Part shown: one piece after another, positions 33,679-41,225 of the stretch
How the letters are laid out: each line of letters starts with the position of its first letter
Position numbering within the stretch: the stretch's first letter is position 1
DNA from: Nocardioides caldifontis
GTDB taxonomy: Bacteria > Actinomycetota > Actinomycetes > Propionibacteriales > Nocardioidaceae
Direction: 5' to 3'
DNA: 64,000 nt
Assembly (NCBI RefSeq): GCF_008087345.1
Contig: NZ_ML701737.1
Coordinates: 310,001 to 374,000, forward strand
Translations under genes and position numbers: made by a program
Notes under the pieces: model-generated
Told to the model about the DNA's origin: nothing
The model's database searches: none
The model's input: the letters and a program-made list of their open reading frames with translations, nothing else

Positions 33679-34443
33679 TCAACCCAGCAGGGCGTCCACC
33701 ACGGGGCCGAGCACCTCGCCGGCGCGACCTCTCACGACCAGGTCGGCGACGCCGTCGAACGGGGTGGGCTCGTCGTTGACGATCACCAGGCGGGCGCCGG
33801 CGTCGATGGCGTCCATCGGCAGCGCGGCCGCCGGGTAGACCTGCAGCGAGCTCCCGACGACGACCAGCACGTCAGCCCGGCGGACCAGGTCCGAGGCGGC
33901 GTCCACCACGCCGGGGAACAGCTGCTGGCCGAAGGAGACCGTCGAGGACTTCACCAGCCCCTCGCACCGGGGGCAGTGCGGGTCGGCCTCCCCGGCGTCC
34001 AGCCGCTCGAACGCCCAGGTGTGCGGGGCGTCCCAGCCGCAACCGGCGGGGGTGCCGTACTCCGGCCGGTGGCCGATGCACATCACCCGGCGGGCGGTGC
34101 CGTGGAGCTCGACGACCGTCCGCGACCCGGCGTCCTGGTGCAGCCCGTCGATGTTCTGCGTGACCACGCCCAGGCAGCGGCCGGCGTCCTCGAGCCGCGC
34201 GAACGCGAGGTGGGCCCGGTTCGGCGCCCACGGCTCGGCGAAGAACTCGGTCCGCATCTCCCAGCTCAGCGCCCGCACCTCGGGGTCGGTGACGTAGCGG
34301 TCGAACTCGAAGTTCCGCGGGTCGTAGCGCGTCCACACCCCGCCCGGTGAGCGGAAGTCCGGGATCCCCGACTCCGTCGACACCCCGGCGCCGGTGAACC
34401 CGACGACCGCACGCGCGTCCCTCAGCAGCTCGACCAACTCCAT
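33679..34443 (-). CDS. NAD-dependent protein deacylase (sirtuin)
   Basis: 254 residues, complete Sir2 core. NAD-binding GAGVSTESGIPDFRSPGG (about 18-35), TQNIDGLHQDAG, the catalytic histidine in VELHGTARRV, a zinc site from VMCIG and CPRCEG (with a Cys in PAGCGW), and VVGSSLQVYPAA for NAD ribose. It removes acyl groups from lysines using NAD. Acyl specificity is not certain: the Tyr/Arg pair that marks desuccinylases is not clearly present. Confidence 0.93.
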   Translation of the reverse strand: MELVELLRDARAVVGFTGAGVSTESGIPDFRSPGGVWTRYDPRNFEFDRYVTDPEVRALSWEMRTEFFAEPWAPNRAHLAFARLEDAGRCLGVVTQNIDGLHQDAGSRTVVELHGTARRVMCIGHRPEYGTPAGCGWDAPHTWAFERLDAGEADPHCPRCEGLVKSSTVSFGQQLFPGVVDAASDLVRRADVLVVVGSSLQVYPAAALPMDAIDAGARLVIVNDEPTPFDGVADLVVRGRAGEVLGPVVDALLG

Positions 34444-34480
34444 GCCGGCCAGCGTAGGTCGCCGCCTGGAGGGGACGGAC

Positions 34481-34550
34481 GGACGTGCGGCTCTCCGCCA
34501 CCACCGGCTGAAGAGCCCGCCTCCGGCGCGAGCTGCACGTCCGAGCGGCC
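34481..34550. repeat. Family C repeat pair, left of the DUF559 gene
   Basis: An inverted pair: GGACGTGCGGCTC at 34481-34493 and GAGCTGCACGTCCGAGCGGC from 34530. The ACGTGC and GCACGT cores start 52 bp apart. An equivalent pair, with the same 52-bp spacing, lies at the other end of the DUF559 gene. Confidence 0.75.
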
Positions 34551-34592
34551 CTGTGGAGAGCCGTTCGACGAATCGGCCGGTACGCGACAGCC

Positions 34593-35234
34593 GTGATCGT
34601 GCCCCGGAACCGCAAGGTCGCGCCCGAGCGGCGTCGAGGAGTCGACGTCCGGTGGCGCGACCTCGCTCCCGACGAGCGGCACGGCGACGTGACCTCCCAC
34701 TACCGGACGGTGCTCGACTGCGCCCGGGACCTTCCGCTCCCCGATGCGCTCGCGGTCGCCGACTCCGCCCTGCGCCACCGCGACATCGACCAGGAGCGGC
34801 TCGTCGAGCTGGCCCTCACGGTCCCCACGACTGGCCGGACGGAGGCACTCCGCGTCGCGACCGAAGCCAGCCGGCTGGCGGCGAACCCGTTCGAGTCGGC
34901 GGTGCGGGGCATCAGCCTCGAGGTGCCGGGGCTCCGGTTGCGGCCCCAGGTCTGGATCGAGGAGCGTGGGTTCCGCGGCCGCCCCGACCTCGTCGACCGC
35001 CGGCGCCGGCTGGTGGTCGAGGCCGACTCGTTCCAGTTCCACGGCACGCGCCGGGCGCTCCGACGCGACTGCGAGCGGTACAACGCCCTCGTCGTGCGCG
35101 GGTGGACCGTCCTGCGGTTCGCCTGGGAGCACGTCATGTTCGAGCGCGACTACGTCCGGGACTGCCTCATCGCTGTCACGGCAGGGCCCGACCGACGTGC
35201 AGATCTGCCGCCGACGCTGCTCTGGACCGCCTGA
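34593..35234 (+). CDS. DUF559 (Vsr-like nuclease fold) protein, apparently shortened at the N-terminus
   Basis: 213 residues from a GTG at 34593. The C-terminal half is a DUF559 domain: ANPFESAVRGISLEVPGLRL (Glu), RGRPDLVDRRRRLVVEADSF (the Asp of PDL and the E-x-D pair of a PD-(D/E)xK/Vsr-like active site), RDCERYNALVVRGWTVLRFAW. Many actinobacterial relatives are about 300 residues with an AbiEi-like winged-helix N-terminus, which is absent here, so the gene may be 5'-truncated. Function is unproven for the family; a DNA-cleaving role is inference. It lies between two copies of the family C repeat. Confidence 0.7.
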   Translation: MIVPRNRKVAPERRRGVDVRWRDLAPDERHGDVTSHYRTVLDCARDLPLPDALAVADSALRHRDIDQERLVELALTVPTTGRTEALRVATEASRLAANPFESAVRGISLEVPGLRLRPQVWIEERGFRGRPDLVDRRRRLVVEADSFQFHGTRRALRRDCERYNALVVRGWTVLRFAWEHVMFERDYVRDCLIAVTAGPDRRADLPPTLLWTA

Positions 35235-35262
35235 TCCGGCGGAGCTGCACGTCCGAGTGGCC
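35190..35262. repeat. Family C repeat pair, right of the DUF559 gene
   Basis: GACCGACGTGCAGATCTGCC (from 35190, inside the end of the DUF559 gene) and, inverted, GAGCTGCACGTCCGAGTGGC from 35242. The 21-bp right-hand element differs from its left counterpart (34530-34550) by one base. It starts 7 bp after the DUF559 stop codon and ends 4 bp before the stop of the convergent MFS gene. Confidence 0.75.
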
Positions 35263-35266
35263 GTTG

Positions 35267-36532
35267 TCAGTCGAGGTCACCCAGCAGGACGTCCTCGGCC
35301 TCCTCGACGCTGTGCTGCGCGGGGCCGCCGTGCAGGGCCCGGTCGATGGTCCGTGCGCCCGTGGCGACGACCACCACGCCGACGGCGACGGCTGCGGCAC
35401 CGAACCAGAACGGTGCGTGCAGGTCGACGTGCTCGGCGAGCTTGAGCGCGACGTAGGGGCCGACGGCGCCGCCGGTGAACCTCACGAAGGAGTACGCCGC
35501 GGAGGCGACCGGCCTCTCCACGGGCGCGGACCCCATGACCGCCTCGGTGACGAGCGTGTTGGTGACGCCGAGGAAGGCACCGGCGACGACGATGCCGGCC
35601 GCGATCGCGACCTCGTGGTCGGCGAAGACCGCCATCTGCGCGAGGTCGAGGGCGAAGAGGGCCAGCACCGCCGTCAGCGACGGCATCGTTCCGAACCGCC
35701 GCTGCAGCACCGGCGCGAGCGCCACGGAGGTGACGGCGAGCAGCACGCCCCAGCCGAAGAACGTCCAGCCGATCGCCATGATGTCGAAGCTCGGCAGGGC
35801 GAACGGGCCGGCGGCCATCAGCGTGAAGAACCCGAGGTTGTAGAAGATCGCGACCAGCGCGAGCAGCAGCAGCGCCTTGTGGCGCAGCGCCCGGAACGGG
35901 TCGGCGAGCGACGTGCGCCGACCGACCGGTGGGGTCGTCGGCAGGAAGAACGCGGTGGCGACCAGGGCGAGCGTCATCAGCACCGAGACACCGAAGAACG
36001 GCGCGCGCCACGACTGCTCCCCGAGCAGCCCGCCGAGCAGCGGCCCCGAGGCGATGCCGAGCCCGAGCGCGGCCTCGAAGAGGATGATCGCCTGCGCCAC
36101 CGAGCCGGACGACGCGCTGACGATGGTGGCGAGGGCGGTCGCGACGAACAGCGCGTTGCCGAGCCCCCAGCCGGCCCGGAACCCGATGACCGCGCCGACG
36201 CTGTCGGAGGCACCGGCGAGGCCGGCGAACACGATGATCAGCACGAGCCCCGAGAGCAGCGTCCGCTTGGGGCCGATGCGGCTGGACACCACGCCGGTGA
36301 CGAGCATCGCGACGCCCATCACCGCCATGTAGCTGGTGAACAGCAGCGACACCTGGCTCGGCGTCGCCTCGAGCTTCGCGGCGATCTCCTTGAGGATCGG
36401 GTCCACGAGCCCGATGCCCATGAACGCGATGACGCACGCGAAGGCCACGGCCCAGACGGCGCGCGGCTGGCGGAGGATGGAGCCGCCCTGGGCGGGCGCC
36501 TCGGTGGGTGCGGTGGTGACGGGGCTGGTCAC
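35267..36532 (-). CDS. MFS transporter (drug efflux type)
   Basis: 421 residues from the GTG at 36530-36532, overlapping the MarR stop as GTGA. Twelve membrane helices with the MFS loop motif between helices 2 and 3 (SSRIGPKRTLL), and motif C-like GLGIASGPLLGGLLG in helix 5, which marks drug/H+ antiporters. Substrate unknown; coupling to a MarR regulator suggests inducible export of a toxic or signalling compound. Confidence 0.88.
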   Translation of the reverse strand: MTSPVTTAPTEAPAQGGSILRQPRAVWAVAFACVIAFMGIGLVDPILKEIAAKLEATPSQVSLLFTSYMAVMGVAMLVTGVVSSRIGPKRTLLSGLVLIIVFAGLAGASDSVGAVIGFRAGWGLGNALFVATALATIVSASSGSVAQAIILFEAALGLGIASGPLLGGLLGEQSWRAPFFGVSVLMTLALVATAFFLPTTPPVGRRTSLADPFRALRHKALLLLALVAIFYNLGFFTLMAAGPFALPSFDIMAIGWTFFGWGVLLAVTSVALAPVLQRRFGTMPSLTAVLALFALDLAQMAVFADHEVAIAAGIVVAGAFLGVTNTLVTEAVMGSAPVERPVASAAYSFVRFTGGAVGPYVALKLAEHVDLHAPFWFGAAAVAVGVVVVATGARTIDRALHGGPAQHSVEEAEDVLLGDLD

Positions 36533-36975
36533 GGGGTCCCTTCGTCGTCGTCGGTCTCGAGCAGGTCGCGCAGCACCGCCACGGCGGTGAGGACCTCGTC
36601 GGTGGTGTGGTCGGTGCGCTCCCGGACGCGTGCCGCGATCGCTTCGCCGTTCGCCCGGCGGGCGCGCCGGAGCTCGGCGCTCCCCTCGTCGGTCAGCGCG
36701 ACGACGCTCCCCCGCCGGTCGGTGGGGTGCGGCTCCTTGGCCAGCCATCCCCGCTCGACGAGGCCGCCGACGGCGGCCGACATGGTCGGCTGCGAGCAGC
36801 GGTCGAGGTGGGCGAGCTGGGTGATGCCGAGCGGTCCGTGCTGGTCGAGCAGCGCGAGGACGCGCAGCCCGGCGGACATCTCGTGGCGGCGACGGATCGC
36901 CCGGGTGAGCCGGGAGGCGTACATCACCAGGTCGCTGCAGGCGTCGACGAGTGCGGGTTCGGTGGCCACGAGCAC
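36529..36975 (-). CDS. MarR-family transcriptional regulator (of the MFS pump)
   Basis: 148 residues from the GTG at 36973-36975. The winged HTH includes ITQLAHLDRCSQPTMSAAVGGLVERGW and the wing KEPHPTDRRGSVVALTDEG. It is cotranscribed with the MFS gene and divergent from typA. An inverted repeat at 36982-37000 next to the start is the likely operator. A TATGTA box ends 7 bases before the GTG, so the message may be leaderless. Confidence 0.9.
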   Translation of the reverse strand: MLVATEPALVDACSDLVMYASRLTRAIRRRHEMSAGLRVLALLDQHGPLGITQLAHLDRCSQPTMSAAVGGLVERGWLAKEPHPTDRRGSVVALTDEGSAELRRARRANGEAIAARVRERTDHTTDEVLTAVAVLRDLLETDDDEGTP

Positions 36976-36981
36976 CCAGGT

Positions 36982-37000
36982 TACATAGTGTTCCTATGCA
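36982..37000. promoter_or_regulatory. Inverted repeat, candidate MarR operator and promoter
   Basis: TACATAG (36982-36988) and CTATGCA (36994-37000) form an inverted repeat around TGTTC. On the minus strand TATGTA (36982-36987) is a -10-like box, so binding here would block the MarR-MFS promoter. Confidence 0.5.
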
Positions 37001-37107
37001 GTCGTAGCCGCTGCGCTGTGACCTCGCCCACCCGCGCGTGGCCGGCGGGGGCTCCGCGGGCCCCTAGACTTGGCCAGTTCCCTCCCCCACGTCGAAGTGA
37101 CTCCCGC

Positions 37108-39003
37108 ATGCCTCAGCAGACCCGGCACGACCTCCGCAACGTCGCCATCGTGGCGCACGTCGACCACGGCAAGACCACGCTCGTCGACGCGATGCTCCAC
37201 CAGGCCGGGTCGTTCACGGCCCACCAGCACGTCGACGAGCGGGCGATGGACTCCGGCGAGCTCGAGCGGGAGAAGGGGATCACGATCCTCGCCAAGAACA
37301 CCGCGGTCCGGTACGCCGGCCCGGCGCTGAAGGAGCTCGACGAGCCCGTCGAGGCGATGACCATCAACATCATCGACACCCCGGGCCACGCGGACTTCGG
37401 CGGCGAGGTGGAGCGCGGCCTGAGCATGGTCGACGGCATCGTGCTGCTCGTCGACGCCAGCGAGGGGCCGCTCCCGCAGACCCGGTTCGTGCTCCGCAAG
37501 GCGCTCAACGCCGACCTGCCCGTGGTGCTGGTGGTCAACAAGGTCGACCGCAGCGACGCCCGGATCACCGAGGTCGTCGACGAGACGTACGAGCTGTTCA
37601 TGGACCTGCTCGACGACAGCCACTCCCAGGACGCCCTGGACTTCCCCGTCGTCTACGCCAGCGCGAAGGCCGGTCGGGCGAGCACGGAGATGCCGGAGAA
37701 CGGCGGGCTCCCGGACTCCCCCGACCTCGAGCCGCTGTTCCGGACGATCATCGAGACGATCCCGGCCCCGACGTACGACGACGAGGCCCCGCTGCAGGCG
37801 CACGTCACCAACCTCGACTCGAGCCCGTTCCTCGGCCGGCTCGCGCTGGTGCGCGTGAAGCAGGGGACCCTCCGCAAGGGCCAGCAGGTGGCGTGGCTCA
37901 AGCGCGACGGCAGCCAGCAGAACGTCAAGGTCACCGAGCTCCTCGTCACCGAGGCGCTCGAGCGGAAGCCAGGCGAGCAGGCCGGCCCGGGCGACATCGT
38001 CGCGATCGCCGGCATCCCGGAGATCATGATCGGCGAGACGCTCGCCGACCCCGAGGACCCCAAGCCGCTGCCGCTGATCACCGTCGACGAGCCCGCGATC
38101 TCGATGACGATCGGCACCAACACCAGCCCCCTCGCGGGCCGGGTCAAGGGCGCCAAGGTCACCGCGCGGCTGGTCAAGGACCGGCTCGACAAGGAGCTCA
38201 TCGGCAACGTCAGCATCAAGGTGCTGCCGACCGAGCGCCCCGACGCGTGGGAGGTCCAGGGCCGTGGTGAGCTCGCGCTCGCGATTCTTGTCGAGCAGAT
38301 GAGAAGAGAGGGCTACGAGCTCACCGTCGGCAAGCCGCAGGTCGTCACCAAGGAGATCAACGGCAAGCTCCACGAGCCGATGGAGCGGCTGACGATCGAC
38401 GCGCCGGAGGAGTACCTCGGCGCGATCACCCAGCTCCTCGCGGTCCGCAAGGGGCGCATGGAGCAGATGACCAACCACGGCACCGGCTGGGTGCGGATGG
38501 AGTTCATCGTCCCGGCACGCGGCCTGATCGGCTTCCGCACCGAGTTCCTCACCGACACCCGCGGCACCGGCATCGCGCACCACGTGTTCGAGGGCTACGA
38601 GCCGTGGGCCGGCGAGATCCGCTCGCGCGCCACCGGGTCGCTGGTCGCGGACCGCGCGGGTGCCGCGACGGCGTACGCGATGACGAACCTGCAGGAGCGC
38701 GGCGTCATGTTCGTCGAGCCGACCACCGAGGTCTACGAGGGGATGATCGTCGGCGAGAACTCGCGCGCCGACGACATGGACGTCAACATCACCAAGGAGA
38801 AGCAGCAGACCAACATCCGCTCCTCCACCTCCGACAACTTCGAGAAGCTCATCCCGCCGCGCAAGCTGTCGCTGGAGCAGTGCCTGGAGTTCTGCCGCGA
38901 GGACGAGTGCGTCGAGGTGACGCCGGAGACGGTGCGGATCCGCAAGGTCGTGCTCGACCAGAACCAGCGCGCGAAGGCGGCGTCCCGGGCCCGCAAGGGC
39001 TGA
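37108..39003 (+). CDS. typA: Ribosome-associated translational GTPase TypA/BipA
   Basis: 631 residues from the ATG at 37108. The G-domain has AHVDHGKTT (16-24), the TypA effector-type REKGITILAKNTAV, DTPGHADF, NKVD and a SAK-like ASAKAG. EF-G-like domains II, III and V and the TypA-specific C-terminal domain (KLIPPRKLSLEQCLEF) follow. It binds ribosomes under stress and is involved in assembly and adaptation. Its stop codon abuts that of the convergent isomerase-like gene with no gap. Confidence 0.96.
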   Translation: MPQQTRHDLRNVAIVAHVDHGKTTLVDAMLHQAGSFTAHQHVDERAMDSGELEREKGITILAKNTAVRYAGPALKELDEPVEAMTINIIDTPGHADFGGEVERGLSMVDGIVLLVDASEGPLPQTRFVLRKALNADLPVVLVVNKVDRSDARITEVVDETYELFMDLLDDSHSQDALDFPVVYASAKAGRASTEMPENGGLPDSPDLEPLFRTIIETIPAPTYDDEAPLQAHVTNLDSSPFLGRLALVRVKQGTLRKGQQVAWLKRDGSQQNVKVTELLVTEALERKPGEQAGPGDIVAIAGIPEIMIGETLADPEDPKPLPLITVDEPAISMTIGTNTSPLAGRVKGAKVTARLVKDRLDKELIGNVSIKVLPTERPDAWEVQGRGELALAILVEQMRREGYELTVGKPQVVTKEINGKLHEPMERLTIDAPEEYLGAITQLLAVRKGRMEQMTNHGTGWVRMEFIVPARGLIGFRTEFLTDTRGTGIAHHVFEGYEPWAGEIRSRATGSLVADRAGAATAYAMTNLQERGVMFVEPTTEVYEGMIVGENSRADDMDVNITKEKQQTNIRSSTSDNFEKLIPPRKLSLEQCLEFCREDECVEVTPETVRIRKVVLDQNQRAKAASRARKG

Positions 39004-39633
39004 TCATCCCCGCAGCGCAGCCACTCCGGGGCCCTGGAGCTCCGGGAGGACGGACGCCCGTCCGGTGAGGGCCATGGCGAGCGCCTCGAGCGTGCCGGCG
39101 ACCTCCGGCCCCTCCCCGTGCCGCCAGTCGGCGTCGGTGGCGCGCAGGGTGATGCCGTCCGTCCGTCGCGGGTCGACCAGCGCCGGCGCGGCGCGGCCCG
39201 AGGTGAGGTGACCCAGGAGCTCCCGCCAGTCGTCCCGGGGCACGTCCGCCGCCAGCCCCAGCGGACGTGCGAGGTCGCGGAGGTGGATGCAGGAGTCCGC
39301 GAAGGGCCCCATCGGCCCGACCCGCGGCGGGTCCACCCGGTCGTCGGCGTGCCGGCGAAGGAGCGCGACGAGCTCGGCGGGTTCACGCTCCGCCAGCCGG
39401 CGGGCCAGGTGGTCGACGGTGGCCGCGGTGTCCCCGCGGAACCGGAGCGAGGTCACGAAGAAGCGGCCGAAGCCGACGAACGCCGGTTGCAGAAGGTGCC
39501 CTGCGAGGTGCCGGACCGTCCACCCCTCGCACAGCGTCGGCGCCGCCCATTGCTCCGGCCCCAGCCCCTCGAGCACGTCGGCGAGCAGCCGCCGGTTGCG
39601 CGCAGTGCGCGTGAAGACCTCTTCCCTCTCCAT
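39004..39633 (-). CDS. Maleylpyruvate isomerase family mycothiol-dependent enzyme (short form)
   Basis: 209 residues, DinB/MDMPI helical bundle: PTLCEGWTVRHLAGHLLQPA and FADSCIHLRDLARPLG supply the metal-binding histidines. It lacks most of the C-terminal domain seen in the paralogue at 25220-26038. Thiol-dependent chemistry is assumed from the family and from mshA; substrate unknown. It follows a MarR gene by 9 bp and is probably controlled by it. Confidence 0.82.
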   Translation of the reverse strand: MEREEVFTRTARNRRLLADVLEGLGPEQWAAPTLCEGWTVRHLAGHLLQPAFVGFGRFFVTSLRFRGDTAATVDHLARRLAEREPAELVALLRRHADDRVDPPRVGPMGPFADSCIHLRDLARPLGLAADVPRDDWRELLGHLTSGRAAPALVDPRRTDGITLRATDADWRHGEGPEVAGTLEALAMALTGRASVLPELQGPGVAALRG

Positions 39634-39642
39634 CGCCCCTCC

Positions 39643-40083
39643 TCACCTGGCCCGGTCCCGGACGTCCCGCTCCAGCGCGGCCAGCACCCGGGCGGCCGTC
39701 GCGAGGTCTCGCACACCGATCTCCGGCGCGAGCGTCGCCAGCTCGTCGAGCTCCTGGTCGTGCAGCCGCGCGAAGGCCCCATGACCAGCCGGTGTGAGGT
39801 CGATCAGGACCGAGCGCCGGTGGGCCGGGTTCTCCACCACCCTGACGTGGCCGAGCTCCCGGAGGCCGTCGACGAGCCGTTGCACGTTCTGCCGGGCGAG
39901 CGAGAGCAGCCCGGCGAGCTGGGGCACGGTCGACGCACCCCGCGCGGCCAGCAGCTCGACGACCGCACGGGAGCCGACCGTCCAGCCGAGCGGAGCGACC
40001 CGGCTCTCGACCACGCGGGTCGACTCGAGCACGAGCGGGCGCACGTGCCGGAGCACCTCGTAGACCGCTTCACCTCGCGACAT
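39643..40083 (-). CDS. MarR-family transcriptional regulator
   Basis: 146 residues from the ATG at 40081-40083. HTH: STVPQLAGLLSLARQNVQRLVDGL, wing VVENPAHRRSVLIDLTPAG. It is upstream of, and likely cotranscribed with, the isomerase-like gene. The palindrome TGACACCAATGATGTCA overlaps its start codon and is the probable autoregulatory site. Confidence 0.88.
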   Translation of the reverse strand: MSRGEAVYEVLRHVRPLVLESTRVVESRVAPLGWTVGSRAVVELLAARGASTVPQLAGLLSLARQNVQRLVDGLRELGHVRVVENPAHRRSVLIDLTPAGHGAFARLHDQELDELATLAPEIGVRDLATAARVLAALERDVRDRAR

Positions 40084-40099
40084 GACACCAATGATGTCA
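40083..40099. promoter_or_regulatory. Candidate MarR operator over the start codon
   Basis: TGACACCA-A-TGATGTCA: 8-bp arms with one mismatch around one central base. It covers the bases just upstream of the MarR ATG, a common site for autorepression. Confidence 0.5.
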
Positions 40100-40109
40100 T
40101 ACTGGTCGC

Positions 40110-41012
40110 TCAGCCGTAACGGGCCGCGGTGTCCACCAGGACGTCGTGCAGGGCCAGCTCGGCGGCGCCGCGAACCCGGCCGGCCCGGTGCGCGGCGAGG
40201 ACCCGCCGCGGCGGAGCCGTGTCGCCGAGCGAGACCACCCGCACGTCGGGGTGCTGGTTGACGGTGGCGGTGCGCGGCGCGAGCGCGATGCCGAGCCCGA
40301 CGCTGACCATCGCCTGCGCCTCCTGGTAGTCGTTGGCGTGGAAGGCGATCTTCGGCGTGAAGCCGGCTGCGAGCGCGCTGCGCCGCAGCACCTCGACGAC
40401 GGGGTGGCCGCCGGCCCGGATGATCCACTGCTCGTCGGCGAGGTCGGCCATCTTGACCGTACGGCGCCGCGCGAGCCGGTGCGTGGCACCCACGAGGAGC
40501 ACCGTGGGGTCGGTGAAGAGCTCGGTGAGCACGAGCTCATCGTTGTCGACGCGCTGCCACTCGTAGTCCCAGAGCAGCGACATCGCGACCCGCCCCTCCT
40601 CGAGCATCTGCACGAGCCGGTCCTCCCGGCCGCTCTCGATGGACAGCTCGATGGCCGGGTAGAGCTCGCGGTAGCGGCGTACGGCCAGGGGCAGGAACGA
40701 GCTGCCGACGGTCGGGAACGTCCCGAGCGTGACGCTGCCGCGTCGCACGTCCGCGATGTCGGCGAGGTCGGCCTCGGCCGCCGCCAGCTGGCGGACGATC
40801 TTGCGGGCGTGGCGGGCGAGGACCAGCCCGGCCTCGGTCGGCTGCATCCCGCGGGCCTGGCGGTCGAGCAGCGGCTGTCCCGCCTCGCGCTCGAGCCGGA
40901 GCAGCTGCTGCGAGATCGCCGACGGCGTGTACCCGAGTGCGGCGGCCGCACCGGTGACCGACCCCTCCTCGACGATCGCCAGCAGCACCCGCAGTCGTTT
41001 CACGTCCAGCAC
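40110..41012 (-). CDS. LysR-family transcriptional regulator
   Basis: 300 residues from the GTG at 41010-41012. N-terminal HTH (LRVLLAIVEEGSVTGAAAALGYTPSAISQQLLRLE) and two-part effector domain (GTFPTVGSSFLPLAVRRYRE, VGLGIALAPRTAT). Divergent from prpF and the tricarboxylate transporter by 213 bp, so it probably senses the transported acid or a metabolite and controls that operon. CTACA-containing motifs in between are possible sites. Confidence 0.9.
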   Translation of the reverse strand: MLDVKRLRVLLAIVEEGSVTGAAAALGYTPSAISQQLLRLEREAGQPLLDRQARGMQPTEAGLVLARHARKIVRQLAAAEADLADIADVRRGSVTLGTFPTVGSSFLPLAVRRYRELYPAIELSIESGREDRLVQMLEEGRVAMSLLWDYEWQRVDNDELVLTELFTDPTVLLVGATHRLARRRTVKMADLADEQWIIRAGGHPVVEVLRRSALAAGFTPKIAFHANDYQEAQAMVSVGLGIALAPRTATVNQHPDVRVVSLGDTAPPRRVLAAHRAGRVRGAAELALHDVLVDTAARYG

Positions 41013-41036
41013 CCGGCCAGTCTGCCTGAAGGGTTG

Positions 41037-41170
41037 CTACAAGGCCATGTAGGTGCATCCAGCGCTGCTGGACGTGGTTGAACGCTCGTCCCGCCACGAG
41101 GGGCGGCTCGACGAGTTAAGGATCGCTACACGTACATGTGCAGATTCGCGATTGTGCTACAACGCACATC
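41037..41170. promoter_or_regulatory. Candidate LysR-binding motifs in the LysR/prpF intergenic region
   Basis: Three CTACA elements, each with six bases before a partner: CTACA-AGGCCA-TGTAG (41037-41052), CTACA-CGTACA-TGTGC (41126-41141) and CTACA-ACGCAC-ATC (41157). The first is a perfect inverted repeat and the others are decayed. Spacing fits a LysR recognition-plus-activation arrangement. Confidence 0.4.
41093..41113. repeat. Single family A repeat copy
   Basis: GCCACGAGGGGCGGCTCGAC starts at 41093, inside the LysR/prpF promoter region. It is preceded by GTTGAACGCTCGTCCC, which may be the remnant of an inverted second copy. Unlike other A copies it is not next to a stop codon. Confidence 0.75.
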
Positions 41171-41225
41171 GGTCGCACGCTGATCGGGTCCCCGGACGGA
41201 CCGGGGCACCCGACAGGAGGCCGAA

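Noticed and set aside
34593-35234. DUF559 gene as part of an abortive-infection toxin-antitoxin pair
   Set aside because: No AbiEii-like nucleotidyltransferase partner lies beside it and the winged-helix domain is absent.
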